Source: GCA-2683135 sp964507445 (lineage in GTDB: Bacteria > Planctomycetota > GCA-002687715). Taken from it: 64,000 nt of DNA. Made by a program: the position numbers and the translations under genes. The notes beneath the pieces are model-generated. The model saw only the letters and a program-made list of their open reading frames with translations, did no database searches and was not told the DNA's origin. Shown here one piece after another: positions 9,037 through 16,877 of the stretch. Each line of letters opens with the position of its first letter. Within the stretch, counting starts at the first letter, position 1. Location of the stretch: positions 186,001 to 250,000 of the forward strand of contig CAZDQF010000001.1 of assembly GCA_964507445.1 (NCBI GenBank). The letters run 5' to 3'.

Positions 9037-10545
9037 GTGACCGGACCCAGTCCCCTCCTCGAGGCCCGCGGGCTGAGCAAGCGTTTCCCCGGCGTGCGTG
9101 CGTTGGATGGCGTCGATCTGCTCATCCGGCCAGGAGAGGTCGTTTCGGTGATCGGAGAGAACGGGGCTGGCAAGAGCACCCTGATGAAGATCCTCGCCGG
9201 GGTGCAGGCCCCGGACACCGGCGATCTGAATTGGAACGGCAAGTTGGTCCGCATCGGCAGCGTCCGCGAGGCGCTGGACCTGGGGATTTCCCTGATCCAT
9301 CAGGAGCTCAACCTTGCCGGCAACCTGGACGTGGCCGCCAATGTGTTCCTGGGGCGGGAGCCCACTCGTTTGGGCTGGATCGACCGCAAGCGGCTGCATC
9401 GCGATGCCGCCGCTCTGGTCGAGCGAGTGGGCCTCGACGTGCCGACGACCACCCGCGTGGATTCACTCTCCACAGGACGGCAGCAGCTGGTGGAGATCGC
9501 CAAGGCGCTGTCCGTGGACGCCCGGCTGCTGATCATGGATGAACCCACCTCGAGCCTCTCCACGAGCGAGTCGGAGAAGCTGTTCGAGGTCGTGCGGGAG
9601 CTACGTGACCAGGGGGTGAGCGTCCTCTATGTCTCTCATCGTCTGGGCGAGGTGAAGGCGTTGTCCGACCGGGTCGTGGTCCTTCGAGACGGCGCCCTGG
9701 TCGGGGAGCTTGTCGGAGATGAGATCCAGCACGATGCCATGGTGCAGGGCATGGTGGGCCGGGATGTGGCCCGGTTCTATGTCCGCACGCCACATGAGTA
9801 CGGCCCTCCGGCGCTCCAGGTGGATCGCGTCCGCACCGCGGCGTTTCCTGCCCACGAGCTCTCCTTCACGGTTCGAGAGGGAGAGGTGGTGGGGATCGCC
9901 GGCCTCGTGGGAGCAGGTCGGACGGAGCTGGTCGAGACCTTGTTCGGCGTCTCTTCGCCGCTTTCAGGGACGATCCGCGTCCACGATCGGGAGGCCCGGA
10001 TGAACCGTCCCAGCGGGGCGGTGGCGGCGGGGCTCGCCTTGGTCCCCGAGGATCGCAAGGCCCAGGGCCTCATCACGGACATGACCATCCGGGAGAACGT
10101 CAGCCTCGCGCGCCTCGCGGAGGACGCGAGGTTCGGCGTTCGTAATGGACGGGCGGAGGAGGACCTCTCCAGGTCGATGGTGGCCCGTCTGGGAGTCAAG
10201 ACGCCGTCCGATGGAGAGCGCGTGGGCAATCTGTCCGGAGGCAACCAGCAGAAGGTCGTCCTCGGGAAATGGCTGGCCACGGGGCCCCGGATTCTGATCC
10301 TGGACGAACCGACTCGTGGCATCGACGTGGGCGCGAAGTCCGAGATCTACGCGCTCATGGACTCCCTCGCCAAGGAGGGCGTCGCCATCCTCTTCGTGTC
10401 CAGTGAGATGGAGGAGATCCTCGGTGTCGCGGATCGGGTCCTGGTCATGCACGAGGGGCGGATCTCAGGCGAGTTGGCATGTGACCAGCTGTCCGAGGAG
10501 GCGGTCATGAGGCTCGCCACGTCCGCCCCGGAGTCCGCTGCATGA
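9037..10545 (+). CDS. CUT2-type sugar ABC importer, double ATP-binding subunit
   Basis: The 502-residue protein has two fused nucleotide-binding domains like RbsA, XylG and MglA. Domain 1 has Walker A GENGAGKST, the signature LSTGRQQ and Walker B LLIMDEPTSSL. Domain 2 has a degenerate Walker A (GLVGAGRTE), the signature LSGGNQQK and ILILDEPTRGIDVG. A degenerate second Walker A is usual in this family. The start is a GTG six bases after the previous stop. It should hydrolyse ATP to power uptake of the sugar bound by the lipoprotein before it. Its end overlaps the permease start by four bases. Confidence 0.92.
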   Translation: MTGPSPLLEARGLSKRFPGVRALDGVDLLIRPGEVVSVIGENGAGKSTLMKILAGVQAPDTGDLNWNGKLVRIGSVREALDLGISLIHQELNLAGNLDVAANVFLGREPTRLGWIDRKRLHRDAAALVERVGLDVPTTTRVDSLSTGRQQLVEIAKALSVDARLLIMDEPTSSLSTSESEKLFEVVRELRDQGVSVLYVSHRLGEVKALSDRVVVLRDGALVGELVGDEIQHDAMVQGMVGRDVARFYVRTPHEYGPPALQVDRVRTAAFPAHELSFTVREGEVVGIAGLVGAGRTELVETLFGVSSPLSGTIRVHDREARMNRPSGAVAAGLALVPEDRKAQGLITDMTIRENVSLARLAEDARFGVRNGRAEEDLSRSMVARLGVKTPSDGERVGNLSGGNQQKVVLGKWLATGPRILILDEPTRGIDVGAKSEIYALMDSLAKEGVAILFVSSEMEEILGVADRVLVMHEGRISGELACDQLSEEAVMRLATSAPESAA

Positions 10546-11627
10546 AGCGTGAAACGGGCATCCTCCTGCTGCTGATCGCGGTCGCCGTGGTCACCACCGC
10601 CTTCGCTCCGGTCTTCTGTCTCGAGGGCAACCTCACCAATCTCCTGCAACGGACCGCGCTGTTCGGGATTCTGAGCATCGGCGTGGCGTTCGTGATCATC
10701 ACCGGGGGAATCGATCTCTCCATCGGCTCCGTGGTCGGTCTGGTCGGCGCGTTGATGCCTCTCCTGCTCTTCGAGTACGGCTGGACCGTCGGCGGTACGG
10801 TGTGGTTCGTCCTCGGTCTGAGCCTGGCCATAGGGCTGTTACACGGGCTCCTCATCACCAAGGTCGGCATGCAACCGTTCGTGGTGACGCTCTGCGGGCT
10901 GTTGATCTACCGCGGCCTCGCGCGCTGGCTCACGGACGACGCGATCCGGGGGTTCGGGAGCTCCCTCGACGACGGCCTGCGACAGCTGGCCATATCGAAG
11001 CCGTTCTCCCTGCCTCTGCCCGGCATCCGTTGGATCTCGGAAGGTGGGTGGAGCAGCCAGAAGGTGAACCTGGAGACCGGGGAGCCCATCCTCTCGGACG
11101 GACAGCCCATCGACCTGCCCTTCTGGGGCGAAGTGCCCATTCCTCTCCCCTTCCTGCTCCTGTTGACGGTTGCCGTCGTGGCCTGGGTCTTCCTCGATCG
11201 GACCATCTGGGGGCGCTACCTCCTCGCGCTGGGAAGGAGCGAAGAGGCTGCTCGTTACAGCGGCATCAAGACGGATCGGATGATCATCACCTCCTACGTC
11301 ATCTGCTCCGGTCTCGCGGGGTTGGGCGGCGTGCTGTTCGCCCTGGACGTGAACCTTGTGCAGCCGGCGAGCCACGGAAACTTCTATGAGCTCTACGCCA
11401 TCGCCGCCGCCGTGCTCGGCGGGTGCTCTCTGCGCGGCGGCGAGGGGTCGATCCTCGGAGTGGTCATCGGCGCCGCGGTGATGCGGGTGCTGTACAACGC
11501 CATCAACCTGACCGGCATCCCGACGACCCTGGAGTTCGCCATCATCGGCATCGTGATCCTGGCGGGGGTCGGAGCAGACACCGTCGTCAAACGGGTGGTC
11601 GCTTCCCGCCGACGCCGCGCCGGTTGA
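10542..11627 (+). CDS. CUT2-type sugar ABC importer, permease
   Basis: The 361-residue protein has eight to ten membrane segments. The family loop GGIDLSIGS is near residue 52, and the C-terminal half has the AVLGG...G...ILGVVIGA pattern of RbsC-like permeases. Between about residues 130 and 190 there is a hydrophilic insertion longer than in the ribose permease, which may shape the substrate-specific contact. It completes an SDR, binding protein, ATPase, permease unit with all junctions overlapping or within six bases. Its stop is one base from the convergent isomerase gene. The sugar itself is unknown. Confidence 0.9.
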   Translation: MKRETGILLLLIAVAVVTTAFAPVFCLEGNLTNLLQRTALFGILSIGVAFVIITGGIDLSIGSVVGLVGALMPLLLFEYGWTVGGTVWFVLGLSLAIGLLHGLLITKVGMQPFVVTLCGLLIYRGLARWLTDDAIRGFGSSLDDGLRQLAISKPFSLPLPGIRWISEGGWSSQKVNLETGEPILSDGQPIDLPFWGEVPIPLPFLLLLTVAVVAWVFLDRTIWGRYLLALGRSEEAARYSGIKTDRMIITSYVICSGLAGLGGVLFALDVNLVQPASHGNFYELYAIAAAVLGGCSLRGGEGSILGVVIGAAVMRVLYNAINLTGIPTTLEFAIIGIVILAGVGADTVVKRVVASRRRRAG

Positions 11628-11628
11628 C

Positions 11629-12435
11629 TCAGGTGAACCAGCGACGGAACCCGTCGACGGTCGTCCGCGCGGCGACCTGCGGGTCCGGCCAGGGGAACGC
11701 CTCGGCGGAGATCCAGGAGTCGTAGCCGCTGGCCTTGAGGGCGGCGCCAACGGCGGCCATGTCGGTGTGGCCAGCCCCTGCGGGCTTCCGGTTGCTGTCG
11801 GCGAAGTGGACGTGTCCGATCTGGGAGCAGTGCGCGCGGATGCTGTCAGGGATGGACGTCTCCTCGATGCTCATGTGGAACAGGTCCGCCAGGGTCAGCA
11901 CGCCATCGACACCGTCCAGTAGCTGCGCCGCTTCCTCCTGGGTGTTCACCAGGTCGCTCTCGTAGCGATTCAGGGGCTCGTAGATGAGCGGGACGCCGAG
12001 GCTGGTAGCCCGGCGGCCGCAGGCGGCGAGTCCGTCCCGTAACAGGGCCAGGGCGTCTTCCCGGGTGCGCCCCTCCCCCACGAAGCCCTGCATGGAGCCG
12101 ATGATGGCCGACGCACCGAAGCCGGCGCCGAACTCCATCATGGTGTTGACGAACCCGGACGCACGTTCGCGGATATCCGGGTCCGGGTCCGTGAGGGTCA
12201 GGCCATGAATGAGCTTGCCGGCGCCTGTGCCGACCGCTGCCAGGGACAGCCCGTGAGCGTCCAGGGTTGCTCGAAGGACTTCCGGCGGCACCTGGGACGG
12301 GGATTCCGTGAAGAGCTCGACCCCATCCAGCCCGATGGAGGCGGCGTGTGCGCAGGCCGCCTCGAGATCGTGCCAGTAGATCCAGGGACCCCGCTGGAGC
12401 CGTTCGACCAGACAGACTGTCGCCGCGCACTTCAC
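11629..12435 (-). CDS. Xylose isomerase-like TIM-barrel sugar isomerase/epimerase
   Basis: The 268-residue product fits the AP-endonuclease-2/xylose-isomerase-like fold. Likely metal ligands are Glu in YEPLNRYE, Asp in LADLFHM, His in HVHFADS and Glu in ISAEAFP, at the expected strand ends. This set is shared by hydroxypyruvate isomerase, ketose epimerases and inosose dehydratases. The start is GTG and overlaps the stop of the upstream epimerase gene by four bases (GTGA), so the two are translated together. With the importer next door it probably acts on the imported sugar or its oxidised form. The exact reaction cannot be assigned. Confidence 0.82.
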   Translation of the reverse strand: MKCAATVCLVERLQRGPWIYWHDLEAACAHAASIGLDGVELFTESPSQVPPEVLRATLDAHGLSLAAVGTGAGKLIHGLTLTDPDPDIRERASGFVNTMMEFGAGFGASAIIGSMQGFVGEGRTREDALALLRDGLAACGRRATSLGVPLIYEPLNRYESDLVNTQEEAAQLLDGVDGVLTLADLFHMSIEETSIPDSIRAHCSQIGHVHFADSNRKPAGAGHTDMAAVGAALKASGYDSWISAEAFPWPDPQVAARTTVDGFRRWFT

Positions 12436-13280
12436 GACTTGCTGTTCTCCCAGGCGGAACGGATGAACGCATGACCCTCGCGCCAGACGTCGTCGAAGGT
12501 GTCGAAGTCCCGCCAGATGTGGATGGCGCCGGCGAAGTCGGCGTCCATGCGTGAGAAGGCTTCGATGACCAGCCAGCCGTCGTATCCGGAGGCCTGGAGG
12601 GTGCGGAAGGTGTCGACCCAGGCTACCTGTCCGCTACCCGGTGTGCCGCGATCGGACTCGCTGACGTGGACGTGGGTGATGCGGTCCGCGGCCCGCTGCA
12701 CGGCGTCGACGATGTCCTTTTCCTCGATGTGCATGTGGTGGGTGTCGTAGAGGATGCCGCAGTGGGGATGATCGACCCGATCGATGACGGCGCGGGCGTC
12801 CGCGACCGTGTTCATGAGGTAGCACTCGAACCGGTTCAGCGGCTCCACGGCCAGCACCACGTCCGCAGCCTCCGCTTCCTCTGCCGCACGGCGGAGCACG
12901 TCTGCGGAGCGGGCGCGCTCGTCTTCCGTGGGGCCGAAGCCGCTGAACTTCTTGTAGGCGGAGTGGAACGGGCCGACCACGTGGGAGGCTCCGAGTGCCC
13001 TGGTCTTCGCCACCGCTACCCGGAGGGCCTCCACCGCGGCGTCCCGGACGGCCGCGTCCGGGCTGATGGGGTCGGCCTCTTCATCCACGGCGAATACCGC
13101 GGTGCGCTCGAGGCCCATGTCGTCAAGGATGCCGGCCAACTTCACGTAGTCTTCCTCGACGCCGGGGCCGACCGGGACCTCGACGCCGTCGAAGCCGCAC
13201 TCCTTCAGCTGCTGCAGCGCCGGGTAGTGCTCTTCCGTGACCTCCGTTGTCCACAGCAGCAAGTTCATTCCGAGTTTCAT
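12432..13280 (-). CDS. Ketose 3-epimerase-like TIM-barrel enzyme
   Basis: The 282-residue product resembles the D-tagatose/D-allulose 3-epimerase group. FDGVEVP lies near the N terminus, then AVEPLNRFE, YDTHHMHIEE, HVHVSESDRG followed by PGSG, and IEAFSR. The Glu, Asp, His and Glu in these motifs are the metal ligands. I chose the ATG at 13280, with a GGAG about six bases before it; the frame extends upstream but overlaps the divergent sulfatase gene. The adjacent second TIM-barrel enzyme and the SDR across the convergent junction suggest a short pathway for an uncommon ketose. Epimerase activity is likely, the substrate is open. Confidence 0.85.
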   Translation of the reverse strand: MKLGMNLLLWTTEVTEEHYPALQQLKECGFDGVEVPVGPGVEEDYVKLAGILDDMGLERTAVFAVDEEADPISPDAAVRDAAVEALRVAVAKTRALGASHVVGPFHSAYKKFSGFGPTEDERARSADVLRRAAEEAEAADVVLAVEPLNRFECYLMNTVADARAVIDRVDHPHCGILYDTHHMHIEEKDIVDAVQRAADRITHVHVSESDRGTPGSGQVAWVDTFRTLQASGYDGWLVIEAFSRMDADFAGAIHIWRDFDTFDDVWREGHAFIRSAWENSKS

Positions 13281-13352
13281 GATTTCGCTCCGAGAGAGTG
13301 ACGTCATGAGAAGGGCCGCAAGGGTGCTTGTCAAATGTGTCAAGATGCGGCC

Positions 13353-14720
13353 ATGAGAGCCCGCCCGTGTTGGAGCCTGTTGGTGATGGTGTGGCTGGTC
13401 TCCGTCGTCTCGGGTCAGGAGGACCGTCCCAACTTCCTGCTGATCCTCGCCGACGACATGACCTGGTCGGATATCGGTGGCCTGGGGCACCCTGAGGTGA
13501 AGACCCCGCACCTGGACCGGCTCCTGGGGGACGGCATGCGTCTGGCAAACACCTTCACCCCGGCGCCCATGTGCGCGCCGACCCGGATGTCGTTGTACAC
13601 CGGGCTCTACCCGGTCAGGAGCGGGGGCCACCCGAACCACTCCCACGTGCACCGAGGGACGCGTAGTCTTCCTCACTACCTGGGGGAGGCTGGCTACCGT
13701 GTGGGGTTGGCGGGGAAGCGGCATGTGGGGCCAAGAGAGAGCTTCCCTTTCGAGCGCATCGGTCGAGGTCGGCCGCTCCGATTCGAGCAGCTCCGGCGGT
13801 TCGTGCTGAGTTGCGGCTCAACTCCGTGGTGTGCGGTGCTCGCCTCCGACGAACCCCACACCCCGTGGAACAAGGGTGACAGCAAGCTCTACGACCCGGC
13901 GGCGCTCACGGTCCCGCCGTGGTTGATGGATACCCGGGAGACACGAGTCGCGCTGTCGAAGTACTACGCGGAGGTCTCGTTCCTGGATGCCCAGGTGGGC
14001 CGGGCCATGGGGGTCCTCGAGAGCACCGGGCAGGCTGGGCGCACCCTGGTGCTCTTCCTCACGGAGCAGGGCGCGGGCCTTCCATTCGCCAAGTGGACCC
14101 TCTACGACCAGGGAATCCGGGCCACGGCCATCGCCCGTTGGCCCGGGAAGATCTCCCCGGGGACCACCAGCGGGGCCTTGATCAGCTACGTGGACGTCGT
14201 GCCCACCCTGTTGGATGCCGCCGGGGCCAAGCCGGTGAAGGGACTCGACGGGCGCTCCTTCCTCTCGGTGCTGCTCGGGGAGTCGCCGCGTCATCGAGCC
14301 GCGGTGTTCGCCGTCCAGACCTCGCGGGGGATCAGTAACGGTCCGCGCGCCTACGGGAGCCGCGCGGTCAGGACACAGCGGTACAAACTGATCTACAACC
14401 TGAACAGCGAGGCGTCGTTCAGGAACAACCTCACCGCTGCCCCGCGGGGCGTGCTGTCCACGTGGCCCCCATCATCCCGGAGAGCGGCCTACTCTCGCAG
14501 GCCGAAGTGGGAGCTGTATGACCTCGAAGGTGATCCGTTCGAATTGACGAACCGGGTCGGTGAAGAACGGTTGAGCGACGTCGCCGCTGACCTGAGAGCG
14601 CAACTGCGCCGGTGGATGAGACAGCAGGGAGACCTGGGGGCGCCCACGGAACTGGACGCCCTCAATCGTCAGCCGCGCAACAGAGCGGACCGTTCACGGT
14701 CCGTCCGCAAGGGCGGGTAG
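13353..14720 (+). CDS. Exported sulfatase (heparan N-sulfatase-like group)
   Basis: The 455-residue protein has a signal peptide (residues 1-21) and then the sulfatase core. Asp34-Asp35 are calcium ligands. C74-A-P-T-R is the C-x-P-x-R site whose Cys is converted to formylglycine, followed by LYTGLYP. A GKRHVG segment carries the active-site Lys. Late in the core it reads LTEQGAGLPFAKW, the variant seen in the SGSH-like sulfatase group rather than the more common SDNG. I chose the ATG at 13353 because it starts the signal peptide; an ATG 18 bases earlier is in frame. It should remove sulfate from a sugar polymer outside the cytoplasm. A decayed relative lies 700 bases downstream. Confidence 0.88.
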   Translation: MRARPCWSLLVMVWLVSVVSGQEDRPNFLLILADDMTWSDIGGLGHPEVKTPHLDRLLGDGMRLANTFTPAPMCAPTRMSLYTGLYPVRSGGHPNHSHVHRGTRSLPHYLGEAGYRVGLAGKRHVGPRESFPFERIGRGRPLRFEQLRRFVLSCGSTPWCAVLASDEPHTPWNKGDSKLYDPAALTVPPWLMDTRETRVALSKYYAEVSFLDAQVGRAMGVLESTGQAGRTLVLFLTEQGAGLPFAKWTLYDQGIRATAIARWPGKISPGTTSGALISYVDVVPTLLDAAGAKPVKGLDGRSFLSVLLGESPRHRAAVFAVQTSRGISNGPRAYGSRAVRTQRYKLIYNLNSEASFRNNLTAAPRGVLSTWPPSSRRAAYSRRPKWELYDLEGDPFELTNRVGEERLSDVAADLRAQLRRWMRQQGDLGAPTELDALNRQPRNRADRSRSVRKGG

Positions 14721-14725
14721 GGGGA

Positions 14726-15043
14726 TCAGAACCCCGCCTTCCCCTTTGTCATGAGCTTCCCGTTCATGAAGCTGGCGGTGATGACGTTGTTGCCGCTCTT
14801 CCATGCCATGACCTTCATGGACGTCTTCATGTTCGGCATCCCTGGCATGCCACCGGGCATACCGGAGGTGTCGAGCGCGCTGGACGCTTCTTCAGACCCC
14901 TTTCCGAGGATGGCCTCCACGTCCGAGACGGACATGCCGGCCTTGATCTTGTCGTAGTTCGCTTGATTGATGTTGCCGCCACAGGCGGTGAGTGCAACGG
15001 CGGCTACACAAGCGACGATGACGAATGAAATCCTGAGGGTCAT
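14726..15043 (-). CDS. Small lipoprotein with BamE/SmpA-like (DUF3862-type) core
   Basis: The 105-residue product has a lipoprotein signal ending ALTACGG. A NYDKIKAGMSVSDVEAILGKG helix-turn-strand follows, the core pattern of BamE/SmpA and DUF3862 proteins. A short Gly/Met/Pro-rich linker (GMPGGMPGMPNM) then leads to a basic C terminus. A perfect GAGGAGG ribosome site precedes the ATG, so the start is firm. It ends five bases from the convergent sulfatase. BamE helps outer-membrane protein assembly, but this small fold is reused widely and the linker is unlike BamE, so the role is open. Confidence 0.7.
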   Translation of the reverse strand: MTLRISFVIVACVAAVALTACGGNINQANYDKIKAGMSVSDVEAILGKGSEEASSALDTSGMPGGMPGMPNMKTSMKVMAWKSGNNVITASFMNGKLMTKGKAGF

Positions 15044-15254
15044 GGAAGACCTCCTCGATGAAGGACCGGGTTGACGGCCTTGGTGTCCGGTCGTGTGTTC
15101 GGGGACGAAGGACCTTCGCGGGACGCGCGCGTCGGGTCCTCGATATTGGAGTATCACGAGCGGGGGGGCAATCGCACGTCGTGCGCCACGAGGAGCCGGG
15201 GACGGCCTCGTGCGCGGATCATGCCGATGAGAAAGGGACTATGGGGCGAAGCGA

Positions 15255-15300
15255 TGGGCCCTTCAGATCTCGAATCTGGGGTCTGGCGATCGCGAGATGC
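15255..15300 (-). pseudogene. tRNA 3'-end fragment, direct repeat of the tRNA at 25501
   Basis: About 35 of 46 positions match 25501-25546, the 3' half of the intact tRNA(CAU), in the same orientation. The 3' acceptor strand GGGCCC and the T-loop TTCGA core are kept, and the two closing T-stem pairs changed together (G-C to A-T). The anticodon stem is mismatched and no D arm follows, so it cannot work as a tRNA. Three further bases (CGA) match beyond the tRNA end. Confidence 0.55.
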
Positions 15301-15424
15301 GTCCGAGGGCGACGACGGCGACCAGGGTGTCACCGGGGATGAGCGGGGGTGTCAGAGGCTTCAACCTGGCAGCACTATGGACAGACCTCTCACAGGAGTG
15401 TGGCGTTCAGGAGGCTGCACACAT

Positions 15425-15795
15425 GAGAGAGCCATAGGACAACACGGACACGTGCTCGACGAGAACGACCTTGCAGTGGTCTCACTCTTCTGTCGCGGGA
15501 GGCTGACGGGACCACCGGACGAGGGCTTCCTCTCCAAGCGCCGATTGTCAATCCAAGCGAGGACGGCAGCGAACCGGCATGGACCTCTGTCCACACCACC
15601 GGCGGCGCGCAACCAGGGGGCCTGGACGGCCGCAGCTCCCCGCCCGTTCTGCTGGAACACGCCGCGACCCACCACGACGCGGTGTCCGCCGTCCAGACAT
15701 CGCAAGAGAGCAGCAACGGACGTCGCGCCCGTGCCATCCTCCGGCGGTCCGGAAAAGGCGTCCGAAAATCCCATCCAACCGGAACAAGCAGTGCT
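15425..15795 (+). pseudogene. Decayed, frameshifted fragment of a second sulfatase gene
   Basis: Codons from 15601 onward read GLDGRSSPPVLL and then HDAVSAVQTS with SSNGRRA. The intact sulfatase at 13353-14720 reads GLDGRSFLSVLL, HRAAVFAVQTS, ISNGPRA at the same spacing, about 22 identical residues in 40. Upstream, in other frames, HVLDEND, DEGFLSKRR and MDLCPH line up with VLEST, EQGAGLPFAKW and VDVVPT of the intact gene. The match covers roughly residues 214-352, with at least two frame changes and small deletions. The catalytic Cys region is absent. It lies in the same orientation as the intact gene, so it is probably an old tandem relative. Confidence 0.62.
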
Positions 15796-15881
15796 GCATT
15801 AGATTTCGTCTTTGGCTTTTGCGGGAGTGCCTGTCGCGTCGCCTTCCGCCGGCCCTCCTCTAAGTGACTGGGAGTGACTCA

Positions 15882-16811
15882 ATGATGACCCGTTTCCTTG
15901 CTGCGGTATTGGTCGTGGCGGGCGCCGCGGCGCCGGCGCAAAACCTGTTGGCTGACCCTGGGTTCGAGAGCGGCCTGGCCAACTGGAACTCGTTCAACAA
16001 TGCCTACGGCGAAGCCGCCAACCCTCCTGCCATCGTCCCCCACACGGGCAACGGCGTCGCCAAGCTGTATGGCAACTGGTGGGGCTCCTTCAACGTTAGC
16101 GGCGTGTTCCAGCAGTTCCCGGCGAACCCGGGGGACAACTTCATGATGGACTGCTGGAGCCGACACTACAGCGGCGACGCGCTGACCGGAGTCGGTGCGG
16201 CCAACCCCAGCGACGACAATTGGGTGGTCATGAAGATGGCGTTCTTCGATGGCGGCGGCAATGAGATTGGTGGAGCGGAACGCACGATCCTGGACGGCAC
16301 CTTCGCGACGGATCACTGGCATGACAACGCTCCGGTCTGTGGCACGGCGCCTGCCGGCACCACCAGCGTCCAGGCGCTGATCCTCTACCTGCAACCGCTG
16401 TTCGACGGTGGTGCCGTGCTGGTGGACGATTGCTATTTCGGCTCGCCCTCCTTCAGCATGACCGCGGTGCATGATCCGGTCAGCTTCGACATCACCGCGA
16501 CCATGAGCTGCGGCGAGGCCAATGCGCAATTCGGCCGCTTCTTCTCGCTCGATCCTGCCAACGGGACGGCGCCTGGCGCCGGCTCGTTCTTCGGTCTGTT
16601 CATCGACCCGGCGACGTTGGCTGGGCAGATCAGCGACGCCCAGGCGATGAACCCGCTGCATGGCGGTCTCAACGACGGAGCGGGCGACAACAGCTTCACC
16701 CTTCCCGGGGTCGTTGGACTGTCGGGTCTCCAGGTCTGGCTTATGGGCATTCAACTCCCGGCCGGCGGTGGCTATGACACGACGAACATCGCGGCGTTGA
16801 CGCTGCTGTAG
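15882..16811 (+). CDS. Secreted beta-rich protein, paralog A (NxGFE-type carbohydrate-binding-like)
   Basis: The 309-residue product has a signal peptide ending APAQ, then NLLADPGFESGLANW. This opening and the following beta pattern resemble CBM4/9-like jelly rolls, which often bind polysaccharide. Residues about 20-195 match the product of the gene at 24334-25287 closely: PGFE, NVSGVFQ, HYSGDA, GVGA, DNW, GG.ERTILDGTFATD, GTTSVQ, LILYLQP. The C-terminal 110 residues are a smaller paired domain, also shared. GGGAG lies seven bases before the ATG at 15882. No catalytic motif is visible; sugar binding at the surface is inference. Confidence 0.72.
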   Translation: MMTRFLAAVLVVAGAAAPAQNLLADPGFESGLANWNSFNNAYGEAANPPAIVPHTGNGVAKLYGNWWGSFNVSGVFQQFPANPGDNFMMDCWSRHYSGDALTGVGAANPSDDNWVVMKMAFFDGGGNEIGGAERTILDGTFATDHWHDNAPVCGTAPAGTTSVQALILYLQPLFDGGAVLVDDCYFGSPSFSMTAVHDPVSFDITATMSCGEANAQFGRFFSLDPANGTAPGAGSFFGLFIDPATLAGQISDAQAMNPLHGGLNDGAGDNSFTLPGVVGLSGLQVWLMGIQLPAGGGYDTTNIAALTLL

Positions 16812-16837
16812 CGACGAGACCCGCTGACTCGACGACG

Positions 16838-16877
16838 ACGCCTTGTCCCTGTTGTCCGCAGGGAGAGGCGTTGTTGT
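16838..16877. terminator. Hairpin between convergent genes
   Basis: ACGCCT pairs with AGGCGT and TCCCT with AGGGA, with a small internal bulge and a nine-base loop (16838-16871). TTGTTGT follows on +. It sits exactly between the converging secreted-protein and kinase genes. The tail is only moderately U-rich. Confidence 0.45.

Larger units (their letters stand above)
15044..15881. other. Gene-poor decay zone
   Basis: This 838-base stretch between the lipoprotein and the secreted protein has no credible intact gene. It holds two recognisable relics, a tRNA 3'-end fragment and a frameshifted sulfatase remnant, both listed separately. I see nothing identifiable in 15044-15250, or in 15301-15424. 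Confidence 0.6.

Noticed and set aside
15255..15330. A second functional tRNA, possibly tRNA-Ala with CGC anticodon
   Set aside because: Aligned to the intact tRNA the loop would read CTCGCGA, but the anticodon stem has three mismatches and there is no D arm or 5' acceptor strand.
15071..15802. A 243-codon plus-strand open frame in the decay zone
   Set aside because: Its translation changes character along its length; the recognisable pieces belong to a frameshifted sulfatase remnant in mixed frames.
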